A stretch of 64,000 nucleotides of DNA from Clostridia bacterium (GCA_017513525.1 JAFXFC010000012.1:30966-94965); one strand, 5' to 3'. Shown: positions 1-9,490, numbered from the stretch's first letter. Notes: generated by a model from the letters alone, not told the origin. Numbers and translations are program-made.

Positions 1-2
1 CA

Positions 3-1502
3 GCAGGGGAATTAGGACTTATGGCAATTGTCCGTCCGGGTCCTTATATTTGCTCTGAATGGGAATTCGGCGGTCTTCCCTGGTGGATACAGACGGATGA
101 GGATATGGAAATCCGCTGTATGAACGAAAAATATATTGCCTGCTTTGACAGATATCTTGACCGTCTTTGTGAAGAAATTAAACCCTATCTTTGCACCAAC
201 GGCGGTAATGTCATAATGGTACAGTGCGAAAACGAATACGGCTATTACGGTGACGATAAAGAATATCTTAATTACCTCAAGGAAGGCTTTATAAGAAGAG
301 GTATTGATGTGCCCTTATTTACCTCTGACGGTACATCAAAAAGTGATATTCTTGACGGTGCTATTGACGGATGTCTTGCCACTCTTAATTTCGGAAGCCG
401 TGTTGAAGAAAATTTCAAGGCTCATGACGAATTATATCCCGACAGCCCCAAAATGTGTATGGAAATGTGGAACGGCTGGTTTGATGCGTGGGGTGACGAA
501 AAGCATCATACAACCTCAGCCGAGGACTATGCCAAGGTAGTTGACGATATGCTTAAAAGAGGACATCTCAATATGTATATGTTCATAGGCGGCACAAACT
601 TCGGCTTTACTTCGGGTGCTAACCACTATGAAAAATTCCTTCCTGATGTTACAAGCTATGACTATGATGCGTGTCTCAGCGAATGCGGTGATGTTACAGC
701 TAAATATATGGCTGTGCGTGAGGTTATAAAGAAATATATAGATTGGGAGCTGCCTGAAATACCCGCTGACCGTGAGAAAAAGGCATACGGTAAAGTGACA
801 CTTTCCGAAAAAACAGGCTTTTTTAATTCACTCGGAAGGCTTTCAACTCCCATACATTCAGATGTTCCCAAGTGTATGGAAAAATACGGTATAGGCTACG
901 GCTATATAGCATATAAAACCGTGCTTCGCCGTGACTATGAAAATGTAAAGCTTACATTCGAAACTCTTGGTGACAGAGCACAGATATATATTAACGATAC
1001 TCTTATTGATATTCTCTATATAAACGATTCTCTTGAAACTGAATTTTCCGCAAAAGCAGGGGATACGCTTACAGTACTTTGTGAAAATATGGGAAGAACA
1101 AACTTTGGTTCCAAGATGATGCGCAAAAAGGGTATTGCAGGCAGATGCCTTATTGACGACAGAATTCATTTCCATTGGGATGTATATCCGCTTACAATGG
1201 ATAATCTTGATAAGCTCGAATTCAATAATGAAGACTTCTGCGAAAAATCAGCATTCTACAGAGGCTATCTTACAGTAGATGAATGTAAGGATACCTTCTT
1301 AAAGCTTGATAACTTCAAAAAAGGCTTTGTAACAATAAATGGCTTTAATCTCGGAAGATATTGGGAGATAGGTCCTCAGAAGACTCTTTATGCTCCGGCA
1401 AGTGTACTTAAAGAAGGCGAAAACGAAATAATTGTTTTTGAGTCTGACGGCTTAAAGGGTGCTCCCGAAATTGAATTCTGCGATAAGCCGATTTTGGGTT
1501 GA
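3..1502 (+). CDS. Beta-galactosidase, GH35 (5' truncated by window)
   Basis: Retaining exo-glycosidase of family GH35, which removes terminal beta-galactosyl residues. The reading frame is open to the window edge and encodes AGELGL just before the first Met at 21, so the true start lies upstream and about the first 70-90 residues are missing. Visible family motifs are RPGPYICSEWEFGGLP, QCENEYG (the second Glu is the expected acid/base) and the MEMWNGWFDAWG segment carrying the expected nucleophile Glu. The C-terminal part (roughly 290-493 from M21) is beta-rich, with the GRYWEIGPQKTLYAP motif typical of GH35 jelly-roll domains. No signal peptide can be assessed. It lies 25 nt upstream of a YfcC-type carrier and heads the visible part of a glycan-use cluster. 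Function is confident; the exact linkage is not readable. Confidence 0.93.
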   Translation, partial: AGELGLMAIVRPGPYICSEWEFGGLPWWIQTDEDMEIRCMNEKYIACFDRYLDRLCEEIKPYLCTNGGNVIMVQCENEYGYYGDDKEYLNYLKEGFIRRGIDVPLFTSDGTSKSDILDGAIDGCLATLNFGSRVEENFKAHDELYPDSPKMCMEMWNGWFDAWGDEKHHTTSAEDYAKVVDDMLKRGHLNMYMFIGGTNFGFTSGANHYEKFLPDVTSYDYDACLSECGDVTAKYMAVREVIKKYIDWELPEIPADREKKAYGKVTLSEKTGFFNSLGRLSTPIHSDVPKCMEKYGIGYGYIAYKTVLRRDYENVKLTFETLGDRAQIYINDTLIDILYINDSLETEFSAKAGDTLTVLCENMGRTNFGSKMMRKKGIAGRCLIDDRIHFHWDVYPLTMDNLDKLEFNNEDFCEKSAFYRGYLTVDECKDTFLKLDNFKKGFVTINGFNLGRYWEIGPQKTLYAPASVLKEGENEIIVFESDGLKGAPEIEFCDKPILG

Positions 1503-1527
1503 TTTAATATTTTGTAGGGGAAATAAT

Positions 1528-3009
1528 ATGACAGGAATAGAGAAAAAGAAGACTGACGGCTTACATATAGATAAAAAAACTATCGTCAGCATTACGGTGA
1601 TACTGCTTGCAGTATATATTTTTGCAGGCGTACTCACACAGATAATGCCGAGAGGCGAATATAACACTTTCATAGATGAAAATACAGGTAATGCTTCTAT
1701 TACTACCGAAAGTGAATACACACCCTTGGAAGACTACACTATGCCTATATGGAAAATAGTGGCAGCTCCCGTTATGGTATTTGTTGACAGTGAGACAAGG
1801 GATACGGGGTTTACGGGAATTCTCATTATAGCCTTTATTGTTTTAATGGGCGGAACATTTTTACTTCTTGACCGCTGCGGAGTTCTGAAATATTTAGTCG
1901 CCGTGGTTATCAAGAAATTTTCTCATAAAAAATATCTTCTTATGGCAGTTCTGTCATTTTTCTGTATGGCACTGGCTTCCACTGCGGGTATTTTAGAGGA
2001 AAGCGTGACATTGGTGCCCATTGCCGTTGCAATTTCTTTAGCACTCGGATGGGATTCTCTCGTAGGCCTCGGAATGAGCCTTATAGCAGTCGCATTCGGC
2101 TTTACTGCAGCAACCTTTAATCCTTTTAATGTTATGACTGTTCAGCGCCTTGCGGGGGATATTGAAATTTTTTCGGGACTGTGGCTTCGTCTTATAGTAT
2201 TCGCACTCGTATATTTAGGCCTTTACGCATTTTTATATGTTTATGCAAAAAGGATTGAAAAAAATCCCGAAAAAAGTCTTTCATATGAAAGCGATAAAAC
2301 ACTTCGCGAAAAATATTCCGTAAGCGATGTTGATGTAATTTTTGCCGATAAAACCACAGGAAAAGCAGCGAAAGCCTTTTGTATATGCTTAGGACTTGCA
2401 CTCGTTTGTATAATAACAGACTTTATTACAGGCGCCGGCGGTGTAGTATCAATGGGCGGTATTGCGGTATTCTTTGTTACGGGCGGTATATCTGCTGCAA
2501 TTATTACGGGGCTTCGAGGCAAAAATCTTCTTTACGGCTTTTCAGAGGGAATAAAGACAGTCGCTCCCGCAATTCCCCTTATAATTATTGTAATTTCCGT
2601 GGCATATATCTTGAACACGGGAAAGATAATGCACACGATTCTCTATTATATCCATACGCTTATTGAGGGTATGAATCCTTATGCAGCAATACTGCTGATA
2701 TTCCTGTTTATTGCTTTGCTTGAATTCTTTATAGGCTCGGGAACTGCAAAGGCGTTTCTTGTTATGCCTCTTGTTTTACCCCTTTCGCATCTTATAGGAC
2801 TTAGCTCCAACAGCGTTGTTTTATCCTTCTGCCTTGCAGACGGGTTTACCAATCTTTTATATCCCACAAGCGGTATTATGATAATTGCAATAGGTCTTAT
2901 AGGTGTTTCATACGCGAAGTGGCTTAAATTCTCATGGCCGTTATTTGTAATAGAGGGAATTATATCCGCCATTGTTATGATGCTTGCTGTTTCTATAGGC
3001 TATCAATAA
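1528..3009 (+). CDS. YfcC/DcuC-superfamily membrane carrier
   Basis: Integral membrane protein of 493 aa with about 12 hydrophobic segments. Sequence character (QIMPRGEY near the N-terminus, the EESVTLVPIAVAISLALGWD and NPFNVMTVQRLAGD segments, and the C-terminal FIGSGTAKAFLVMPL and DGFTNLLYPTSG motifs) fits the YfcC family of the C4-dicarboxylate/basic amino-acid ion-transporter superfamily. The start is ATG 1528 preceded by TAGGGGAAA; an in-frame extension back to 1459 overlaps the GH35 end and has no ribosome site. Substrate cannot be read; members are annotated as amino-acid, peptide or dicarboxylate carriers. Its place directly after GH35 suggests cotranscription. Confidence 0.85.
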   Translation: MTGIEKKKTDGLHIDKKTIVSITVILLAVYIFAGVLTQIMPRGEYNTFIDENTGNASITTESEYTPLEDYTMPIWKIVAAPVMVFVDSETRDTGFTGILIIAFIVLMGGTFLLLDRCGVLKYLVAVVIKKFSHKKYLLMAVLSFFCMALASTAGILEESVTLVPIAVAISLALGWDSLVGLGMSLIAVAFGFTAATFNPFNVMTVQRLAGDIEIFSGLWLRLIVFALVYLGLYAFLYVYAKRIEKNPEKSLSYESDKTLREKYSVSDVDVIFADKTTGKAAKAFCICLGLALVCIITDFITGAGGVVSMGGIAVFFVTGGISAAIITGLRGKNLLYGFSEGIKTVAPAIPLIIIVISVAYILNTGKIMHTILYYIHTLIEGMNPYAAILLIFLFIALLEFFIGSGTAKAFLVMPLVLPLSHLIGLSSNSVVLSFCLADGFTNLLYPTSGIMIIAIGLIGVSYAKWLKFSWPLFVIEGIISAIVMMLAVSIGYQ

Positions 3010-3012
3010 TTA

Positions 3013-3041
3013 TTGACTTGATTTGCTTATTTTGGTATTAT
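3013..3041 (+). promoter_or_regulatory. Sigma-A-type promoter before the ChbG-like gene
   Basis: TTGACT (3013-3018), a 17-nt spacer and TATTAT (3036-3041) lie in the short gap between the carrier and the deacetylase gene. This would give the deacetylase and GH16 genes their own transcription start. Assigned by sequence match only. Confidence 0.6.
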
Positions 3042-3070
3042 AGTTTTAATAAAACAAAGGAGATAATTTT

Positions 3071-3946
3071 ATGGGTAAGAAATATCTGATTATCAATGCA
3101 GATGACTTCGGACTTTGCCACTCTGCCAATGAAGCTGTTATGGACTTGTTTTTATCGGGCAGTATTTTTTCGTCAACTATTATGACACCCTGTCCCGGTG
3201 CTCTTGAAGCAATTGAATTTTCAAAGGCTCATCCCGAATTTGCAATAGGCGTTCATCTTACACACACAAATGAATGGCAGGATAATTTCCCGTGGGGACC
3301 TCTTACCGATCTTCCCAGCCTTAAAACACCCGAGGGCAGAATGTGGCCCGAAAGTGAAGATTTTGAAGCACACTGTGAATATGATGAAGCAGTAAAGGAA
3401 ACTATCGCTCAGATAGAATACTGTGAAAATCTCGGTATGAAGCCTTCTCATATTGACAGCCACATGGGTGCTCTTTACGGCATGAACGGAAAGATACTGA
3501 TGCTTCCCAAGACTCTTGCAGTTTGCGGAAAGAAAGGCTATCCCTTCAGAATGTTCTCAAAGCCGCTTACTGAACAGTGTCCTCCCGAAGCTCCCGTATG
3601 GCTCTTTACGGTAGCCAGCGTTCTTTCGGGAATGTTCGGAAAAGTAAATAATGTTCCAATGCCCGACTATCTTATTTTCCCCGAAAATATTGAAACGGGC
3701 AAAACATACGAAGAATTTAAGTATAACTTCATTGAATATCTTATAAAGATTCCTGACGGTATCTGTGAAACCTATGTGCATCCCGCAATGCCTACAGAAG
3801 AAATGAAGTCTATTACAGGTACATGGGAAAGAAGATACTGGGAATATCTCGTAATGAAAGACCCCGAAACTCATGCAGCATTCAAGACTCACGGCATAAA
3901 GCTTATAAGCTACAGAGATCTCGCCGAGATGAGAGCAAAAAAATAA
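3071..3946 (+). CDS. ChbG/YdjC-family carbohydrate deacetylase
   Basis: 291-aa cytosolic member of the YdjC/ChbG/HpnK family of metal-dependent deacetylases, which remove N-acetyl groups from chito-oligosaccharides or related acetylated glycans. NADDFG at residues 9-14 holds the metal-binding Asp pair; GVHLTH (60-65) and HIDSHMG (127-133) supply the other expected His ligands. RBS AAAGGAG lies upstream of ATG 3071. It is 18 nt from the GH16 gene and likely cotranscribed with it. The substrate is not determined by sequence. Length is normal for the family. Confidence 0.88.
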   Translation: MGKKYLIINADDFGLCHSANEAVMDLFLSGSIFSSTIMTPCPGALEAIEFSKAHPEFAIGVHLTHTNEWQDNFPWGPLTDLPSLKTPEGRMWPESEDFEAHCEYDEAVKETIAQIEYCENLGMKPSHIDSHMGALYGMNGKILMLPKTLAVCGKKGYPFRMFSKPLTEQCPPEAPVWLFTVASVLSGMFGKVNNVPMPDYLIFPENIETGKTYEEFKYNFIEYLIKIPDGICETYVHPAMPTEEMKSITGTWERRYWEYLVMKDPETHAAFKTHGIKLISYRDLAEMRAKK

Positions 3947-3964
3947 ATTTCCGGAGGTTTTGTT

Positions 3965-4885
3965 ATGGTAGATTTTATTTCAAATACTTTAGGACTTGTT
4001 TTCAGAGAACAATGGGCACTTACCAATGCCGTTGAAGGACTAAAATCACTTCTCACAGGCGGCGGTGCAAGAGGACTTTGTGCCACCTTTTTAATGATAT
4101 TTCAGATGTTTAATATGCTTTTGACAGGTGCTTCTGTTGATGCATGGGGCGAAGAGCTTGACCTCACCGGTTATGAACTCGTTTTTGAAGACGAATTTGA
4201 CGGCGAGACACTTGATATGGATGTCTGGCGTGCAAGAGGTGACGGCGGCAGCCGCGGCGGCTACAGCAGTATAAATCAGGTATCTGTAAAAGACGGTAAT
4301 CTCATCATGAAAGGTGATTATCAGGAAGACGGCGTTTACGGTACGGGCTGGTACGGTGCTTCAATAGCACTCAGAGAGCATTACTGCAGAGGCTATTTTG
4401 AAATTAAATGCAAGAATGCCGCAAGTGACGCTTTCTGGTCTGCATTCTGGATTCAGGGACTTAAATCTCCTTATATTGCAGAAATTTCCAAGGGCGGAAT
4501 AGAGAGCTGCGAAATAGATATTTTTGAAGCAATGAGCTATAATGAAAGTAACCGTCATAATTCAGTTACCCAGACTATTCACTGCGCAGGTGTCGGCGGT
4601 GAAACAGAAGGCTTCCAGTCACGAAATCTTGGTAATTTCAACGGTAATGATATTTATAATGAATATAACACCTACGGTCTTAAATGGACAGAAGAAGAAT
4701 ACATCTTCTATGTAAACGGCGTTGAAACGACCCGTTCATCCTTTGGTGAGGGTGTTTGCATTAATCCCGAAGAGATTATCGTTTCACTTTGTGTGCCTGC
4801 TGCTGAAGAATTCGCAGGCAGAGATACCTCTGAAAAGTGCGAAATGATTGTAGATTATGTAAGAATTTATCAGCTTGCTGAATAA
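3965..4885 (+). CDS. GH16-family beta-glucanase-like protein
   Basis: 306-aa GH16 jelly-roll hydrolase (laminarinase/lichenase-like). The catalytic ExDxxE signature is present as EIDIFE at residues 183-188, with nucleophile E183 and acid/base E188 expected. FEDEFDG (74-80) opens the fold. The N-terminus is odd: residues 1-60 form a hydrophobic, mostly helical stretch without the Lys/Arg-rich start of a standard signal peptide, ending in LLTGASVDAWG. It may be a non-classical export or membrane-association segment. RBS GGAGG precedes ATG 3965. Last gene before a bidirectional terminator. The hydrolase domain is confident; exact substrate is not known. Confidence 0.88.
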   Translation: MVDFISNTLGLVFREQWALTNAVEGLKSLLTGGGARGLCATFLMIFQMFNMLLTGASVDAWGEELDLTGYELVFEDEFDGETLDMDVWRARGDGGSRGGYSSINQVSVKDGNLIMKGDYQEDGVYGTGWYGASIALREHYCRGYFEIKCKNAASDAFWSAFWIQGLKSPYIAEISKGGIESCEIDIFEAMSYNESNRHNSVTQTIHCAGVGGETEGFQSRNLGNFNGNDIYNEYNTYGLKWTEEEYIFYVNGVETTRSSFGEGVCINPEEIIVSLCVPAAEEFAGRDTSEKCEMIVDYVRIYQLAE

Positions 4886-4899
4886 AGGATAAAAAAATT

Positions 4900-4923
4900 C
4901 ACGGTACAGTTAACTGTACCGTG
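4900..4923. terminator. Bidirectional Rho-independent terminator
   Basis: Perfect 24-nt palindrome with arms CACGGTACAGTT and AACTGTACCGTG, flanked by A7 on the left and a T9 run on the right. It serves both the GH16 gene (+) and the convergent TRAP permease gene (-). Confidence 0.88.
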
Positions 4924-4936
4924 ATATTTTTTTTTG

Positions 4937-7072
4937 TTAAGATGCGTTTGAAACGGCTTCAGCTTTTGGCGGAATGTCCTTGGTTTTCTTTTCAGAGAGC
5001 TTCTGAATAACAATAATAAGAATTACAAGAGCAACGCCGATAATGTCGGTAATGGTTTCGGGAACTATGAGCATCAGTCCGCCTGCAAGAGTAATAATTC
5101 TCTGCCACCAGGGGAGCTTCACGAACATGTGACCTTCCATACCTGCCGCAACTGCATAAATACCTATGAATGAGGTTATTATGATTGAAACGACATCAAA
5201 TACACCTGCATCAATAAAGAGCATCTTCGGGTTATATGCAAACATATAAGGAATGACGAATGCGGCAATTGCAAGTCTTGTTGCCGTGACACCTGTTTTC
5301 AAGGGGTTTGATTTTGCAATAGCAGAACCTGCATATGCTGCAAGGGCAACGGGGGGAGTGATATCCGCAACAATTCCGAAATAGAAAACAAACATATGAG
5401 CAGCAAGTGCGGGAATTCCCATCTTTATAAGAATGGGCGCCGTTATGGTTGCCATGATAACATAGTTTGCCGTTGTGGGAACACCCATGCCGAGAACGAT
5501 ACAGCAAAGCATTGTAAGGAATAATGCTAAGAACATACTGTTCTGTGCTACGGGAACCAAGGTGTTGAGAAGAAGCTGTCCGAGTGCGGTCATTGTAACA
5601 ACACCTGAGATAAGTCCTGCCATGCCGCAGGCTACTGCAACACCTATTGTGTTCTTTGCGCCGTTATGAAGAGATTCAATAACAATTGAAGGAGAAAGTG
5701 CCGAATGATCCTTTGTGAAGAAAGAAAGAATTGCACATGTAACTATGCCGATGAAAACGGCTATTGTCATTTTTGAAGCACCGAAGGGAAGCCAGATTCC
5801 GAGAGTTATTGCAATGGGGATAAGAGGGAATATCACTCTCCATGCGCTTTCCTTTGTAATGTGCTTCGGAAAAAGGCTTACTATGAGAGACGCTAAAATA
5901 GCAAAACAAGCAGAAACACCTGCACTGAAGTAATTCATGCAGATAACGAGAATTACTATGGGGAGAAGAAGATATCCGTTTCTTGTGATAAGCTTGAAGA
6001 AATTGGGGATAGCGTCTTTTGGAAGTCCTTTGAGTCCGAGCTTCTTTGCTTCAAAGTGTATCATAAGGAAAATACCCGTAAAGTAAAGTGCTGCGGGAAG
6101 TATTGCTGTGACAGCAATCGTAGCATAAGGCACACCTGTGATCTCAGCCATAAGGAAAGCTGCTGCACCCATAATGGGGGGCATTATCTGACCGCCTGTA
6201 GATGCGGCAGCTTCAACAGCAGCAGCAAATTCAGGCTTGTAGCCCGTTTTCTTCATAAGAGGAATTGTAATAGAACCGCTTCCGACTGTATTTGCAACTG
6301 AAGAGCCTGAATACATTCCTTCAAGTGCACTTGAAATAACTGCAACCTTTGCAGGGCCGCCTACAGAGCCGCCTGCAATAGAGTTTGCAAGGTCAACGAA
6401 GAATGTTCCGATACCTGTTCTTTCAAGAAGTGCACCTAAGATAATAAACAGAACTATAAAGGTCGTACATACATATACGGGAGTTGAGAACAATCCGTTT
6501 GCTACATCATAAAAAAGGCTGTATGCAAGATTTCTTAACGCTTTGTCAGGGTTTTCCGTAAATGCTTTTATTGCCGCATATAATATAAATGAGCCTGCAA
6601 CAAAAATTATTGGAAGACCGACAGCCCGTCGGACCAGCTCTACCAACAGCAGAATTGCTATAAAAGCAATAACTATCTGCAGAGTACCTATTCTTCTTGA
6701 CATTTTTATTATTTCTTCCTGCTGTATAGTGTAATACAAGAAGGATGCGGCACCTGCAAGTCCTAAAAAGATGTCATATACAGGAACATAATTAATTCGT
6801 TTTGTTTGCTTTTTATAGGCAGGGAAAATAAGATAACCTATAAAAAGAATGAATGCCATAAATGTTGTAAGCTTTGTATACTTTGTGGCATTTGGAAAAA
6901 GCAGCGCCATAGATATCATATATACGCTGAAAGAACAAAGAAGACCTGTGATTACATTTTTTCTCCAACCCGTAAAAATTCTTGTGTTACTTTCACGGTC
7001 GAATTCCTGCATTATCTTGTCAGAGTCAATGGCTTCTTCGTCAATATTGATGTTCGCAGTATTTTCGTTCAC
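4937..7072 (-). CDS. TRAP transporter fused permease (4TM/12TM, DctQ-DctM)
   Basis: 711-aa integral membrane protein of the TRAP 4TM/12TM fusion family, which combines the small DctQ-like and large DctM-like subunits of a sodium-driven tripartite transporter. About 16-18 hydrophobic segments are visible. Conserved DctM stretches include GSGSITIPLMKKTGY, GGQIMPPIMGAAAF and GMGVPTTANYVIM. The GTG start at 7072 is preferred because AAGGAAAGGGG precedes it at good spacing; an ATG at 7135 would add 21 basic residues but reads through the intercistronic hairpin. It lies downstream of the TAXI binding-protein gene, its expected partner. Substrate is probably an organic acid or amino acid, unresolved. 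Confidence 0.9.
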   Translation of the reverse strand: MNENTANINIDEEAIDSDKIMQEFDRESNTRIFTGWRKNVITGLLCSFSVYMISMALLFPNATKYTKLTTFMAFILFIGYLIFPAYKKQTKRINYVPVYDIFLGLAGAASFLYYTIQQEEIIKMSRRIGTLQIVIAFIAILLLVELVRRAVGLPIIFVAGSFILYAAIKAFTENPDKALRNLAYSLFYDVANGLFSTPVYVCTTFIVLFIILGALLERTGIGTFFVDLANSIAGGSVGGPAKVAVISSALEGMYSGSSVANTVGSGSITIPLMKKTGYKPEFAAAVEAAASTGGQIMPPIMGAAAFLMAEITGVPYATIAVTAILPAALYFTGIFLMIHFEAKKLGLKGLPKDAIPNFFKLITRNGYLLLPIVILVICMNYFSAGVSACFAILASLIVSLFPKHITKESAWRVIFPLIPIAITLGIWLPFGASKMTIAVFIGIVTCAILSFFTKDHSALSPSIVIESLHNGAKNTIGVAVACGMAGLISGVVTMTALGQLLLNTLVPVAQNSMFLALFLTMLCCIVLGMGVPTTANYVIMATITAPILIKMGIPALAAHMFVFYFGIVADITPPVALAAYAGSAIAKSNPLKTGVTATRLAIAAFVIPYMFAYNPKMLFIDAGVFDVVSIIITSFIGIYAVAAGMEGHMFVKLPWWQRIITLAGGLMLIVPETITDIIGVALVILIIVIQKLSEKKTKDIPPKAEAVSNAS

Positions 7073-7108
7073 TGTTTTTTCCCCTTTCCTTGATTTTCTT
7101 AAAAGAAA

Positions 7109-7135
7109 GTGCCGCAATTTATAAAACTGCGGCAC
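7109..7135 (-). terminator. Intercistronic hairpin (attenuating terminator)
   Basis: Arms GTGCCGCA and TGCGGCAC separated by 11 nt sit between the TAXI binding-protein gene and the fused permease. The following sequence on the minus strand is T-rich but interrupted. Such a hairpin could lower permease expression relative to the binding protein, or stabilise the upstream mRNA. Confidence 0.6.
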
Positions 7136-7161
7136 AAAATATTACCGTTTGTTCAGTAAAA

Positions 7162-8286
7162 TTAAGCAGCAACTGTTGTTTCTTCAGCAGTTGTGTCTTC
7201 AGCAGTAGTGTCTGCTACTGCTTCAGTGGTATCTTCAACAGCTTCTGTTGTTTCTTCAACGGGAGCTTCAACGATACCTTTTTCTACATAGTACTTTAAT
7301 GCGCCGGGATGAAGGGGAACGTCACCGATTCCGTTAACGGTTGTGTTGATGTCCATCTGAGCTGCCTTTGCGTGGCTGGTAGCTACATCAGCATTTTCCC
7401 AGAGGTTCTTTGTGATCTCGTATGCCTGATCTTCGCTCATTTCGTTTGTTACAACGTATGTAGCCATGATAGCAACTGTGTTTACGGTTTCTGTTACGAA
7501 GCTGTAGTCAGCGCTTGTCATTTCATACTTTGTATAGAAAGGATAATCGTTCATGAGCTTTGAGATAACATCTTCACCGAGGTCAACAGCAACAACATTT
7601 GTAGCAGTTGCAAGTTCTGTGATAGCTGTTGTGGGAGTACCTGCTGTAATGAAAGCAGCATCAATAGCGCCGTCTTTAAGAGCTGTTGCTGAATCGCCGA
7701 AAGAAGCGTATGTAGCATTGATGTCTGTTTCGTAGTCAAGGCCTGCTGCTGCAAGGATCTGAGTAGCGTTATAGAAAACGCCTGAGCCTGCGTCACCGAT
7801 AGCAACATTCTTGCCCTGGAGGTCAGCTACTGTCTTGATGCCTGAAGCTTCTGTTGCGATAAGCTGGCAAACCTCGGGATAGATGCAAGCGATAGCTGAG
7901 AATGTTCTGATGGGAGCAGTGAAGCCGTTTGTTCCGCTGTAAGCAAAGTTCATAACGTCGTTCTGAACTGTAGCCATGTGATAGTCGCCGTCATCAATGC
8001 CTTCGATGTTAGCCTGAGAGCCGCCTGTGGAAACTACTTCAAACTTATAAGCATCAGTTGTGATAGCAGTAAGAGAAGCACCTGCGAATGCGTAGTATGT
8101 ACCTGTTGTTCCGCCTGTGCCGACTTTGATGTTGTCAAAAGTTGTGTCGCCGTAAACTACTTCTACGGGAGCTGCGGTTGTTTCTTCGCCGCCTGCTGTT
8201 GTTCCTTCTGTTCCGTCAGTGTTGCAAGCTGCAAAGCAAGTAACACAGAATGTGAGAGCGAGAAGAATAGCTAAAAATTTCTTCAT
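7162..8286 (-). CDS. TAXI-family TRAP solute-binding lipoprotein
   Basis: 374-aa extracytoplasmic binding protein of the TAXI family, partner of the fused TRAP permease. The signal peptide ends at a lipobox FAAC (Cys21), then a Gly/Thr/Glu linker. Family motifs are GTGGTTGTYYAFAG near residue 57 and VSTGGSQANIEGI, followed by DLQGKNVAIGDAGSGVFYNA. The last about 35 residues are an unusual Thr/Glu/Ala-rich, acidic, probably disordered tail (repeated ETT/DTT), which is not part of the fold and not seen in textbook members. RBS AAAGAGGTAAA precedes ATG 8286. A LysR gene is divergent. Confidence 0.92.
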   Translation of the reverse strand: MKKFLAILLALTFCVTCFAACNTDGTEGTTAGGEETTAAPVEVVYGDTTFDNIKVGTGGTTGTYYAFAGASLTAITTDAYKFEVVSTGGSQANIEGIDDGDYHMATVQNDVMNFAYSGTNGFTAPIRTFSAIACIYPEVCQLIATEASGIKTVADLQGKNVAIGDAGSGVFYNATQILAAAGLDYETDINATYASFGDSATALKDGAIDAAFITAGTPTTAITELATATNVVAVDLGEDVISKLMNDYPFYTKYEMTSADYSFVTETVNTVAIMATYVVTNEMSEDQAYEITKNLWENADVATSHAKAAQMDINTTVNGIGDVPLHPGALKYYVEKGIVEAPVEETTEAVEDTTEAVADTTAEDTTAEETTVAA

Positions 8287-8338
8287 TGTGTTTTACCTCT
8301 TTCTTTTAATAATTATTACTAAAATATTAGTCCCGTAC

Positions 8339-8367
8339 ATATTACCACAAATGCCGGACGGTAGCAA
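8339..8367 (-). promoter_or_regulatory. Candidate promoter of the TAXI-TRAP operon
   Basis: On the minus strand TTGCTA (8362-8367), a 17-nt spacer and TAATAT (8339-8344) lie about 50 nt upstream of the binding-protein start. The spacer is GC-rich (CCGTCCGGCATTTGTGG) and contains CCGTCCGG, which may be part of a regulator site. Confidence 0.55.
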
Positions 8368-8465
8368 ATACAAATAATTATATAGCACCTATAAATAAAA
8401 TTTATATTTATTTGAAAAGTATAAATTTTTTCACATAATACTACACTTGTGTATTGCTAATCTGC

Positions 8466-8494
8466 TTGTAATTTTCAGATTTTTTCTATATAAT
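8466..8494 (+). promoter_or_regulatory. Promoter of the LysR-family regulator
   Basis: TTGTAA (8466-8471), 17-nt spacer, perfect TATAAT (8489-8494), about 32 nt upstream of the chosen ATG. It is divergent from the TAXI-TRAP promoter; the shared 239-nt region is where LysR-type regulators usually bind. Confidence 0.7.
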
Positions 8495-8525
8495 AAAATT
8501 GTAGTCTTAAAGGTTGGTGAAGAGT

Positions 8526-9482
8526 ATGTTTGACGGTATGGATTATGTTTACGAGGTATATCTCGAAAGAAGCTTTTCGGGTGCGGCAAAAAAGCTTTTT
8601 GTTTCTCAGCCTGCATTGTCGGCATCTGTAAAAAAAGTAGAAAAGCAATTAGGCATCACAATTTTTGACAGAAGCACTAATCCCATATCGCTTACGCAGG
8701 CAGGAAGAGTATGTATAGAGTCAATCGAGCAGATGCGAGCCTTGCAGCATAATATGCTTAATCAGCTCAATGATCTATCCGATATGAAAAGCGGCAGTGT
8801 AATAGTAAGCGGAGAAAACTTTATATCTTCTTTTATTCTTCCTGATATTATAATAGAATTTATGAATACCTACAGCGGTATAACCGTTGAATTGGTAGAG
8901 TCACATTCGCATGACCTTAAAAATCAGCTTTTAGAAGAAAAAGTAGATATTCTTGTAGCACACGACTTTGATCCTGAGCTTTTTATATCATATCCTCTTG
9001 CGGATGAAACTCTTCTTCTTGCAGTTCCTGCAAATTATCAGATAAACGACAGATTTACTGAAATGAAGCTTTCAGATGAAGATGTTAAAAATAAAAGATA
9101 TCTTGAAAAAAACTGTCCGTCAGTAGATTTATGTGAATTTTCCAATGAAGATTTTCTGGTTCTTAAAAAAGGTAATGATATGTATACAAGAACTATGCAG
9201 CTCTGTGAAAATGCAGGTTTTGTTCCGAAAGTCAAAATTTATCCCGATCAGCTTCTTACTGCATATAATATGGCAAGAGCAGGTCTTGGTGTTACAATAG
9301 TTACCGATAATCTTTTAAGAGCCGAAAGAGGAACCTCAAAATGCGTATTTTACAAGCTTTCCGGCGAAAATACCCGCCGTAAGCTTGCAATGGGATATAA
9401 AAAGAAAAGATATCCTTCAAGAGCAATGGAAGCATTCGTTCAGTGCGCAATGCAAGTCTATAATAGTTATAACAGAAAGTGA
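8526..9482 (+). CDS. LysR-family transcriptional regulator
   Basis: 318-aa LTTR. The N-terminal winged HTH contains SFSGAAKKLFVSQPALSASVKKVEKQLG, matching the family helix-turn-helix, followed by a linker helix and a periplasmic-binding-protein-like effector domain. The start is taken at ATG 8526; TTG 8514 and GTG 8517 are in frame upstream but sit on top of the AAAGG ribosome site. Divergent orientation to the TAXI-TRAP genes suggests it controls them in response to the transported solute. It overlaps or abuts the next gene (PHP), whose start is 9 nt downstream. Confidence 0.9.
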   Translation: MFDGMDYVYEVYLERSFSGAAKKLFVSQPALSASVKKVEKQLGITIFDRSTNPISLTQAGRVCIESIEQMRALQHNMLNQLNDLSDMKSGSVIVSGENFISSFILPDIIIEFMNTYSGITVELVESHSHDLKNQLLEEKVDILVAHDFDPELFISYPLADETLLLAVPANYQINDRFTEMKLSDEDVKNKRYLEKNCPSVDLCEFSNEDFLVLKKGNDMYTRTMQLCENAGFVPKVKIYPDQLLTAYNMARAGLGVTIVTDNLLRAERGTSKCVFYKLSGENTRRKLAMGYKKKRYPSRAMEAFVQCAMQVYNSYNRK

Positions 9483-9490
9483 GTGTTACT

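Noticed and set aside
1459..1527. Longer N-terminus for the YfcC carrier
   Set aside because: The extension overlaps the GH35 end, lacks a ribosome site and adds no membrane helix, while ATG 1528 has TAGGGG upstream.
4900..4923. Operator site from the perfect 24-nt palindrome
   Set aside because: It lies between converging gene ends and has A and T runs on its two sides, which fits a bidirectional terminator.
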